A stretch of 34,659 bases of DNA from an uncultured Pelagibacteraceae bacterium (GTDB lineage Bacteria; Pseudomonadota; Alphaproteobacteria; Pelagibacterales; Pelagibacteraceae): NCBI GenBank assembly GCA_902609235.1, contig CACLRF010000009.1:1-34659 (forward strand), given 5' to 3'. This document shows, piece by piece, positions 17,934 to 26,695 of this stretch (positions are counted from its first letter, which is position 1; each line of letters starts with the position of its first letter). Under the pieces are notes generated by a model that saw only the letters and a program-made list of their open reading frames with translations, ran no database searches and had not been told where the DNA came from. A program made the position numbers and the translations under genes.

Positions 17934-18530
17934 ATGAAAAATGAATTTCAGGTAATAGCAGATTTAATTGAAAAAGATAAGAAGGTCTTAGATGTAGGTT
18001 GTGCTGATGGAACTTTGATGAAATTTTTAAAGGATAATAAAAACATAAATATAAGAGGATTAGAAATTTCAAAAAAAAAAGTGCAAGAATGTATTGCAAA
18101 AGGTTTAACAGTAATTGAAGGAAATGCTGAAAAAGATTTGAAGCAATTTCCAGACAAATCATTTGATTATGTTGTTTTAAGTCAAACCCTTCAAGCTTTT
18201 CTTAGTCCTGAATTAGTTTTAGATGAACTTTTAAGAGTTGGAAAAAAAGCAATAGTTACTATTCCTAATTTTGGATATTGGAAAGTAAGATTTCATTTAT
18301 TATTTAAAGGTACAATGCCAATTACAAAAACACTACCAGATGAATGGTATAACACTCCTAATTTACACATGTGCACAATTAAAGATTTTTTTCATTTTGT
18401 AAAATCAAAAGATATAAAGATTTTTAAATCAATCGCTTTAAACAATCTTAATAAATCAATAATAAATGAGAGTAATTTAGGCGTTAAAAATTTGTTTGCA
18501 GATCTTGGTATATTTTTGATAGAAAAATAA
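17934..18530 (+). CDS. metW: MetW, methionine biosynthesis methyltransferase-fold protein
   Basis: A 198-residue protein with the class I methyltransferase SAM loop LDVGCADGTLMKFL, followed by the MetW-specific blocks LSQTLQAF and TIPNFGYWKVRFHLLFKG, then MPITKTLPDEWYNTPNLHMCTI split across the middle of the protein. MetW is the usual partner of MetX in alphaproteobacteria and is thought to support its activity; its own reaction is unclear. The gene is between metX and gloB with 1-2 nt gaps and so falls under the same riboswitch. Confidence 0.93.
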   Translation: MKNEFQVIADLIEKDKKVLDVGCADGTLMKFLKDNKNINIRGLEISKKKVQECIAKGLTVIEGNAEKDLKQFPDKSFDYVVLSQTLQAFLSPELVLDELLRVGKKAIVTIPNFGYWKVRFHLLFKGTMPITKTLPDEWYNTPNLHMCTIKDFFHFVKSKDIKIFKSIALNNLNKSIINESNLGVKNLFADLGIFLIEK

Positions 18531-18531
18531 A

Positions 18532-19251
18532 ATGCGTGTTGAAATTATACCTTGTCTTCAAGACAACTATAGCTATTTAATAATAGACGAAATTAACAAT
18601 TCTGCGTGTGTTGTAGATCCCAGTGAGTCTGAGCCAATAATAAATTTCCTAAAAAATAAAAATATAAAATTAAAATATATTCTTAATACACATCATCACT
18701 ATGATCATATTGGAGGAAATCAAGAATTAAAAAAAAAATATGGATCATTTGTTGTGGGTTTTAAAGGAGACTCGAAAAGAATACCGGGGATAGACATATT
18801 GTTAGAAGATAATCAAATATGGAAAGCTGAAAATTTTGAAGCTAAAATTATGCATATACCTGGACACACTTCAGGCCATATTTGTTTTAATTTTTTTAAA
18901 GAAAGATTAGTTTTTACTGGAGATACACTTTTCTCACTTGGTTGCGGAAGAATATTTGAAGGTTCTTATGAGGAAATGTTTGAATCTTTAAACAAGATTA
19001 AATTATTACCAAAAGATACAAAAATTTATTGTGGTCATGAATATACGCTTAACAATGCAAAATTTTGCAAAAAATATGATTCCGAAAACAAATATTTACA
19101 AAAAAAAATAGAAAAAATAGAAATATTAAGACAAAATGGAATTCCTACCATACCCTCAACTTTAAAAGAGGAATTGGAGTGTAATATATTTTTAAGAGCA
19201 AAAGATGTTAAAACCTTTTCAAAATTAAGAGATTTTAAGGATAATTTCTAA
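18532..19251 (+). CDS. gloB: hydroxyacylglutathione hydrolase (glyoxalase II)
   Basis: A 239-residue metallo-beta-lactamase-fold enzyme that hydrolyses S-lactoylglutathione to D-lactate and glutathione. The binuclear metal motif THHHYDHIGG, GHTSGHICF, TGDTLFSLGCGRIFEG and CGHEYT are all present. The C-terminal substrate domain is typical and the length slightly short. It starts 1 nt after the metW stop, so it appears to be the last gene of the SAM-II-controlled operon, an unusual regulatory position for a glyoxalase. Confidence 0.95.
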   Translation: MRVEIIPCLQDNYSYLIIDEINNSACVVDPSESEPIINFLKNKNIKLKYILNTHHHYDHIGGNQELKKKYGSFVVGFKGDSKRIPGIDILLEDNQIWKAENFEAKIMHIPGHTSGHICFNFFKERLVFTGDTLFSLGCGRIFEGSYEEMFESLNKIKLLPKDTKIYCGHEYTLNNAKFCKKYDSENKYLQKKIEKIEILRQNGIPTIPSTLKEELECNIFLRAKDVKTFSKLRDFKDNF

Positions 19252-19261
19252 TTAATTCGGC

Positions 19262-19289
19262 TTGACTAAAGGCTGACTACAACTATATT
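19262..19289 (+). promoter_or_regulatory. putative rplU-rpmA promoter
   Basis: TTGACT (19262-19267, 5/6) and TATATT (19284-19289, 5/6) are separated by 16 nt in the 64-nt gap between gloB and rplU. This is one of the clearest promoter-like pairs in the window and fits a strongly expressed ribosomal protein operon. Confidence 0.6.
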
Positions 19290-19315
19290 GCGGTAACTTT
19301 AAATTAAATCATACT

Positions 19316-19714
19316 ATGTCATACGCGGTAATAAAAACAGGTGGAAAACAGTATAAAGTAAAATCTGGAGAGATTCTAAAGATTGAAAAACTACTAGACT
19401 CTAAACCTGAGACTAAAATAGAGTTTAATGAAATCTTGGCATACGGTGATGACAAATCAATTGAGATTGGAACTCCAAATGTTAAGGGCGCAAAAGTAGA
19501 GGCTGATTTAATTAAAAATAGCAAAAATAGAACTATTTTAATTTTTAAAAAAAGAAGAAGACAAAATTCAAGAAGAAAAAATGGGCATAGACAAGAATAT
19601 TCTATGATAAGAATTAACAAAATTTTTTCAAAAGATGGTAAAGTGTTATCAGAAGCTGAAAAAATTTCTAAAACTTCAAAAAAAGAGGAAGTTAAGGAAG
19701 CAGTAAGCAAATAG
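19316..19714 (+). CDS. rplU: 50S ribosomal protein L21
   Basis: The product starts MSYAVIKTGGKQYKVKSGE and continues to the L21 signature KKRRRQNSRRKNGHRQEYSM-type basic block (around residues 80-98). It binds 23S rRNA in the large subunit. At 132 residues it is about 30 longer than the usual L21; the extra part is a charged C-terminal tail (KTSKKEEVKEAVSK at the end). rpmA follows 14 nt later, the normal L21-L27 pairing. Confidence 0.97.
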   Translation: MSYAVIKTGGKQYKVKSGEILKIEKLLDSKPETKIEFNEILAYGDDKSIEIGTPNVKGAKVEADLIKNSKNRTILIFKKRRRQNSRRKNGHRQEYSMIRINKIFSKDGKVLSEAEKISKTSKKEEVKEAVSK

Positions 19715-19728
19715 TTATTAGGTAAATT

Positions 19729-19983
19729 ATGGCAACAAAAAAAGCAGGTGGATCATCACGAAACGGACGAGATAGTGCCGGTAGAAGACTTGGTGTAAAG
19801 AAGTATGGTGGTGAAACAGTAATTCCTGGAAACATAATTGTTAGACAAAGAGGAACTAAGATTTTTCCAGGTGAAAATGTTGGTATGGGCAAAGATCATT
19901 CGATTTTTTCAGTTGTTAAAGGGAAAGTTGTCTTCAAAAAATCTAAATCAGATAGAACTTTCGTTTCTGTAAAGCCCAATTAA
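19729..19983 (+). CDS. rpmA: 50S ribosomal protein L27
   Basis: An 84-residue L27 beginning [16 protein letters not shown], the flexible N terminus that reaches towards the peptidyl-transferase centre, followed by [12 protein letters not shown] and [14 protein letters not shown]. There is no N-terminal extension of the kind that is cleaved in Firmicutes. It lies between rplU and obgE as in most bacteria. Confidence 0.98.
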   Translation: MATKKAGGSSRNGRDSAGRRLGVKKYGGETVIPGNIIVRQRGTKIFPGENVGMGKDHSIFSVVKGKVVFKKSKSDRTFVSVKPN

Positions 19984-19999
19984 TAGTACAACCAATTAA

Positions 20000-22094
<2,095 letters not shown>

Positions 22095-23345
22095 ATGATT
22101 AAATATATGAATTTAATTGGAATAAAAGCTCGAAAAGCTAGTGAGTATAAAGTTACAACTGAAGTAAAAAATAAAGTCTTAAATGATTACGCAAAATTAA
22201 TTAAGCATAAAAAAAAATTTATTATTTATCAAAATTCAAAAGATATTAATTACGCAAGAAAAAAAGGGTTAAAAGAGAACTTAATCAAAAGACTTCATTT
22301 AAATGAAAATAAATTAAATGGAATTATAAATTCTATTTTAAAAATAGCTAAATTAAGGGACCCTATAGACAACACTTTAGACAAATGGAAAAGACCAAAT
22401 GGTTTAAATATAAAAAGAGTATCAATACCAATTGGAGTTATTGGGATTATTTATGAAAGTAGACCAAATGTAACTTCAGATGTTGCTAGTCTTTGTTTTA
22501 AATCAGGAAATGTAGTGATTTTAAAAGGAGGCTCTGAGGCCATAAATTCAAATAAAGCCTTAGCTAAGTTATTTAGAAAAGCACTTAAGAAAAATAAAGT
22601 TGATGAAAACTTTATACAATTTATCGATTCAAAACAAAGGAGGCTTGTGGATATTATGCTTTCTAAGATGAAAAAATATGTCGATGTCATCATACCTCGT
22701 GGTGGAAAAAATTTAGTTAAAAAAGTTTTAGAATTATCTAAAGTACCTATAATTGGGCACCTAGAGGGGCTTTGTCATACTTATATAGATAAAGATGCAG
22801 AATTAAAAATGGCTAAAAAAGTTGTCTATAACGCTAAATTAAGAAATACAAGTATTTGTGGTGCAACTGAAACTATTCTTATTCATAAAAATATAGCCAA
22901 AAAATTTAGTAATCCTATTTTGCAGGAACTTGAAAATAGTGGTTGTAAAATTATCGGAGATAAAATTTTGAAGGGTTATTACAAAGGAAAATTATATTCT
23001 GCAAAAGAAAAAGATTGGTCAACTGAATATTTAGCATCAATTGTATCTGTTAAAGTTGTAAAAAATTCTGAAGAGGCAATTAAGCATATTAACAAATATG
23101 GCACTATGCACACTGACTCCATCATTACAAAAAATAAAAAAACAGCAAAACATTTTTTAAAAAATGTTAAAAGCTCAATTGCAATGCATAATACCTCAAC
23201 TCAATTTGCTGATGGTGGTGAATTTGGATTCGGTGGAGAAGTTGGAATTTCTACAAATACACTGCCACCAAGAGGTCCCGTAGGTTTAAATCAATTGATT
23301 TCATATAAATATGAAATCATAAGTAACGGTAAGATAAGAAAATAA
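22095..23345 (+). CDS. proA: gamma-glutamyl phosphate reductase
   Basis: A 416-residue aldehyde-dehydrogenase-superfamily enzyme that reduces glutamyl 5-phosphate in proline synthesis. It has PIGVIGIIYESRPNVTSD, LKGGSEAINSNKA, IPRGGKNLV, the catalytic cysteine in NTSICGATET, and HNTSTQFADGGEFGFGGEVG near the C terminus. The start directly abuts the proB stop; an in-frame ATG at 22107 is an alternative that removes four residues. Confidence 0.97.
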   Translation: MIKYMNLIGIKARKASEYKVTTEVKNKVLNDYAKLIKHKKKFIIYQNSKDINYARKKGLKENLIKRLHLNENKLNGIINSILKIAKLRDPIDNTLDKWKRPNGLNIKRVSIPIGVIGIIYESRPNVTSDVASLCFKSGNVVILKGGSEAINSNKALAKLFRKALKKNKVDENFIQFIDSKQRRLVDIMLSKMKKYVDVIIPRGGKNLVKKVLELSKVPIIGHLEGLCHTYIDKDAELKMAKKVVYNAKLRNTSICGATETILIHKNIAKKFSNPILQELENSGCKIIGDKILKGYYKGKLYSAKEKDWSTEYLASIVSVKVVKNSEEAIKHINKYGTMHTDSIITKNKKTAKHFLKNVKSSIAMHNTSTQFADGGEFGFGGEVGISTNTLPPRGPVGLNQLISYKYEIISNGKIRK

Positions 23346-23346
23346 A

Positions 23347-23868
23347 TTGGATAATAAAAAAATAAAAATTGGAGTATTAGGTGGATCATTTGATCCTGCT
23401 CATAAAGGGCATCTAGCAATTTCAAAAGAAGCAAAAAAAAGATTTAAACTCAAAAAAATTATTTGGGCAATTACAAAAAAAAATCCGTTTAAAATAAAGA
23501 GCGATACATCTGTTGATGACAGAATTAGATATTGTAAAAAAATAATTGGTACAAGTTCATTTATAAAGGTTAAATTTTATGAAAAAATTATTAAATCAAA
23601 TAAAACTATAAATTTAATAAATCATTTAAAAAAAAATAAAAACATTGAAATTTATTTTTTAATGGGTGCCGACAACCTTATTAATTTTCATAAGTGGTAC
23701 AAATCAAAATTAATTTCACAAAAATGTAATATTCTGGTTTTTGACAGACATGGATATAAAAAAAATTCTTTAAAATCAAAGACATTTAAGCAACTCAGCA
23801 AGACCAATCTTAAGTTTATCGAATTTAATAAAGTCAACATTTCATCTTCTCAATTAAGAAAAATTTGA
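23347..23868 (+). CDS. nadD: nicotinate-nucleotide adenylyltransferase
   Basis: A 173-residue nucleotidyltransferase that adenylates nicotinate mononucleotide in NAD synthesis. The phosphate-binding motif is GGSFDPAHKGHL, with FLMGADNLINFHKW in the middle and the C-terminal ISSSQLRK. The usual family length is about 190-215 residues; here the protein stops right after ISSSQLR and drops the normal C-terminal helix. The start is a TTG 1 nt after the proA stop. Confidence 0.92.
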   Translation: MDNKKIKIGVLGGSFDPAHKGHLAISKEAKKRFKLKKIIWAITKKNPFKIKSDTSVDDRIRYCKKIIGTSSFIKVKFYEKIIKSNKTINLINHLKKNKNIEIYFLMGADNLINFHKWYKSKLISQKCNILVFDRHGYKKNSLKSKTFKQLSKTNLKFIEFNKVNISSSQLRKI

Positions 23869-23885
23869 TAGTCTAAATATAAGTA

Positions 23886-24236
23886 ATGGATAAAATTTTA
23901 GATCTTAAATCAGTCGTAATTGATACACTGGATCTCAATAAAGCACAAGATATTGTCACTATTGACCTTAAAGATAAAAGTTCAATGGCTGATTATATGA
24001 TAATTGCTAGTGGCAATTCATCAAGACACATTCAATCTTTGTCAGAACAAGTTTTAGAAAAGTTAAAAGATAATGGTATTAAGAATTCTAAAATAGAAGG
24101 TAAAGAAAGTAATGAATGGAAACTGGTTGATGGTATTGATTTAATTGTACATATTTTTCATCCAGAAAAAAGAAAGTTTTATGAGCTTGAAAAAATTTGG
24201 TCAGAATTAATTCCAAAAGAAAAAGTTATTATATGA
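23886..24236 (+). CDS. rsfS: ribosomal silencing factor RsfS
   Basis: A 116-residue DUF143 protein with the family landmarks KAQDIVTIDLKDKSSMADYM, IASGNSSRHIQS, EGKESNEWKLVDGIDLIVHIF and REFYELEKIW-like KRKFYELEKIW. RsfS binds L14 and blocks subunit joining when nutrients are short. In many bacteria rlmH follows directly; here the stop overlaps the ctpA start (ATGA) and rlmH is absent from this locus. Confidence 0.96.
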   Translation: MDKILDLKSVVIDTLDLNKAQDIVTIDLKDKSSMADYMIIASGNSSRHIQSLSEQVLEKLKDNGIKNSKIEGKESNEWKLVDGIDLIVHIFHPEKRKFYELEKIWSELIPKEKVII

Positions 24237-25372
24237 AAAAAATTCAATTTTATTTGATAGTTTTTTTATCTTCTTTTTTTATTTCATATACAGTTAATTC
24301 AGCTGAAATAGGTATTTATAAAAAAATTGATTTATTTGGTGAAGTGCTAGAAAAAATAAATGAGGAATATGTGGATGAAATTAATCAGTCGATAAGCATG
24401 GACTCGGCGATCAATGGTCTTCTCCAATCACTTGATCCCTATTCAGCTTATATGTCCCCAGAAATATTTAAGGAAATGCAAACAGAAACTAGCGGAGAAT
24501 TTGGTGGTCTTGGAATAGAAGTGAGTATGGAGGCTGGTGTAGTAAAAGTCATTACACCTATAGATGATACCCCTGCATCAAAAGCAGGTATTAAAGCTGG
24601 GGACTATATTGTTAAAATAAATAACGTTCAGGTACAAGGAAAATCATTGAGTGAAGCAGTTGATCTAATGAGAGGTCTAGTGGGTACTGATATTGAGCTT
24701 ACTGTAAGACGGCGTGGAGTAAAAAAAGCTCTTACATTTATAATAACAAGAGAAATAATTGAAGTTCAATCAGTTAAATCAGATCTTCTAGAGAAAAACA
24801 TTGGTTACATTCGTTTAACTTCTTTCAATGATAATAGTAGTGAACAAATTAAAAAAAAGATCAAAAAATTAAGAAAAAATGAAAATTTGAAAGGATTCAT
24901 TTTAGACCTAAGAAATAATCCTGGTGGACTTTTGTCTCAAGCAATAAAAATTTCTGACTTTTTTTTAGAGAATGGAGAAATAGTATCAACAAAAAGTAGA
25001 AAAAAATTAGAAAATAGAAAATGGTTTGCTAAAAAGGGAGATATTACTGATGGAAAAACTTTAGTAGTATTGATTAATTATGGTTCTGCATCAGCATCAG
25101 AAATTGTTGCTGGTGCACTTAAAGACCATAAAAGAGCCATTATACTAGGCGAAAACAGTTATGGTAAAGGATCTGTACAATCAATTATTCCTTTAAAAAA
25201 TAAAGGTGCCATCCGTTTAACAGTTGCAAAATACTATCTTCCATCTGGCAAATCTATATCTGAAGTGGGTGTAAGACCTGATATCGAGGTTAATGAAGAA
25301 GGTGATGATTTTAGAATTAAAACTGATACTGATAATCAATTAAATTACGCAATAAAATTACTAAACGGTTAA
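24233..25372 (+). CDS. ctpA: C-terminal processing protease (S41), CtpA
   Basis: A 379-residue exported serine protease. The signal sequence (about 1-24, hydrophobic YLIVFLSSFFISYTVNSA) is followed by a PDZ domain (about 90-160; FGGLGIEVSMEAGVVKV). The S41 catalytic core has NYGSASASEIVAGAL and the catalytic lysine in ENSYGKGSVQ (Lys312). It would trim periplasmic or envelope proteins. The ATG at 24233 overlaps the rsfS stop; an upstream in-frame start at 24197 would spoil the signal peptide and was not used. Confidence 0.96.
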   Translation: MKKIQFYLIVFLSSFFISYTVNSAEIGIYKKIDLFGEVLEKINEEYVDEINQSISMDSAINGLLQSLDPYSAYMSPEIFKEMQTETSGEFGGLGIEVSMEAGVVKVITPIDDTPASKAGIKAGDYIVKINNVQVQGKSLSEAVDLMRGLVGTDIELTVRRRGVKKALTFIITREIIEVQSVKSDLLEKNIGYIRLTSFNDNSSEQIKKKIKKLRKNENLKGFILDLRNNPGGLLSQAIKISDFFLENGEIVSTKSRKKLENRKWFAKKGDITDGKTLVVLINYGSASASEIVAGALKDHKRAIILGENSYGKGSVQSIIPLKNKGAIRLTVAKYYLPSGKSISEVGVRPDIEVNEEGDDFRIKTDTDNQLNYAIKLLNG

Positions 25373-25373
25373 T

Positions 25374-25850
25374 ATGAATAAGAACTTTAGCGAGCTACCC
25401 TTGAGAACTGGGGTAGGAATAATTTTATTAAATAATGAAAATAAAGTTTTTGTAGCAAGACGAATAGATAATTCAAAAAATTTTTGGCAAATGCCCCAGG
25501 GTGGGGTTAATGAAGGTGAAGACTTTTTAAAAGCAGCTTATAGAGAATTAGAGGAAGAAACTAGTATTAAAAGTGTAAAATTAATCAAAGAATTAGAAGG
25601 AAACATAGTGTACGAACTTCCAGAGCATTTATTGGGTATCATTTGGAATGGAAAATATAAAGGTCAGAAACAAAAATGGTTTTTAATGAAATTTGTTGGT
25701 ATGGAAAAAGAGATTAATATTAAAACTAAAAATCCAGAATTCTTAGATTGGAAATGGATAGACCTTAATCAAATTACAAACGTTGTGGTAGATTTTAAAC
25801 TTCATGTCTATAAAGAAATTCAAGACAAAGTTAAAAAAATTATTAACTAA
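25374..25850 (+). CDS. rppH: RNA pyrophosphohydrolase (Nudix)
   Basis: A 158-residue Nudix hydrolase that removes pyrophosphate from mRNA 5' ends and so starts decay. It begins LPLRTGVGIILLNNENKVFV, has FWQMPQGGVNEGED and the Nudix helix RELEEETSI, then QKQKWFLMKF. The Nudix box carries Ser where the consensus has the last Gly, probably tolerated. It follows ctpA by 1 nt. Its final codons overlap the stop of a decayed atpC remnant on the other strand. Confidence 0.95.
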   Translation: MNKNFSELPLRTGVGIILLNNENKVFVARRIDNSKNFWQMPQGGVNEGEDFLKAAYRELEEETSIKSVKLIKELEGNIVYELPEHLLGIIWNGKYKGQKQKWFLMKFVGMEKEINIKTKNPEFLDWKWIDLNQITNVVVDFKLHVYKEIQDKVKKIIN

Positions 25851-26007
25851 TAGATTTTAAGACTTGTATTTTTTGATCAATTAAATAATTAGATTGATCG
25901 TTAAATTTAAGCATACTTGCTTATTCTTCTGATAATTTAAATAAGTCTTGTAATTTAGATTTATCTAAATCTCTAGGATTTAATATTAAGCTTGTTAAAA
26001 TTTGATA
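25843..26007 (-). pseudogene. decayed 3' end of a second atpC copy
   Basis: Read on the minus strand, about 54 codons align without gaps to the C terminus of AtpC (29613-29777). About 124 of 165 bases and 33 of 54 residues match by hand count. Shared blocks include DLDKSK, NDQS, YLIDQKI and the terminal stop in the same register. The Glu codon of EEEAS is a TAA stop here (25921-25923), and there is no start, so it cannot make epsilon subunit. It lies directly after rppH, where the original convergent atpC end would be expected. Confidence 0.9.
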
Positions 26008-26030
26008 TTTTAACATTAATATTATATATG
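26002..26030 (+). promoter_or_regulatory. putative promoter of the DUF4956-CotH-VTC cassette
   Basis: TTGATA (26002-26007) and TATATG (26025-26030) are 17 nt apart and 11 nt before the DUF4956 start. The -35 lies at the very edge of the atpC remnant, so the promoter may have been formed at the cassette junction. If used, the leader would be nearly absent. AT-rich context lowers certainty. Confidence 0.4.
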
Positions 26031-26041
26031 ATACTCTTAAA

Positions 26042-26695
26042 ATGAGTAACTTAGTTGCAGATTATAATTATTTAGAATATCTAATTTTAATGCTCTTAAC
26101 CTCCATCTTAGGTTTAAGTATTAGATATACTCTTGGTTACTCAAAACAATCTTGGGTTATGACTGCTCACCACACTTTAACATACTGTCTGCTACCTAGT
26201 ATAACTATGATAATCACCGCATTAATATCTGGGAATTTAGCTTTATCTCTAGGTATGATTGGAGCTTTATCAATCGTAAGGTTTAGAAATCCAGTAAAAA
26301 GTCCTCTTGAACTAGTTTTATTTTTTGCTCTAATAACAATTGGTATTGGTTGTGCAGTTAATTTTAAGTTGAGTATTTTACTGACATTAATGATAAATAT
26401 TTTTATATTAATTTTTTTTACAATTGATAATTATTATTTAAAAAATAAAAACAAAAGTATTTTTACATTATCATTTGAAGAAGGTTTAAACTATAATTCT
26501 ATAGATATAATCTCAAAAGAAGAATTAAAAGAAATTGGGGAACACAAAAAACTTAGACAATTTTATATAGACAATACCTCAAAAAATTTTAATTATAAAA
26601 TAGAAAGTAAAAGTAGAGAGGAAATTGATAATTTAAACGAAATCCTTAAAAAAGATCCAAATATAATAAATATAAATATTTATTATGCTCGTTAG
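26042..26695 (+). CDS. DUF4956-family membrane protein
   Basis: A 217-residue protein with four or five membrane segments in the first 130 residues and a soluble C-terminal domain (about 130-217) probably facing the cytosol. The family hallmark SIVRFRNPVKSPLEL (residues 77-91) is present. Function is unknown. Such proteins are commonly found next to VTC-type polyphosphate polymerase domains, as here. By analogy with yeast VTC, where a membrane domain carries the polymer out, it could be the membrane partner of the downstream polymerase; this is inference. Its end overlaps the next gene by 11 nt. Confidence 0.85.
   Translation: MSNLVADYNYLEYLILMLLTSILGLSIRYTLGYSKQSWVMTAHHTLTYCLLPSITMIITALISGNLALSLGMIGALSIVRFRNPVKSPLELVLFFALITIGIGCAVNFKLSILLTLMINIFILIFFTIDNYYLKNKNKSIFTLSFEEGLNYNSIDIISKEELKEIGEHKKLRQFYIDNTSKNFNYKIESKSREEIDNLNEILKKDPNIININIYYAR

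Noticed and set aside
19309..19892. Minus-strand ORFs over rplU and rpmA
   Set aside because: They are antisense to highly conserved ribosomal protein genes, with compositions that mirror those genes.
26002..26030. Treating the cassette promoter as certain
   Set aside because: TATA-like hexamers are frequent at this base composition, so it is kept only as a low-confidence feature.
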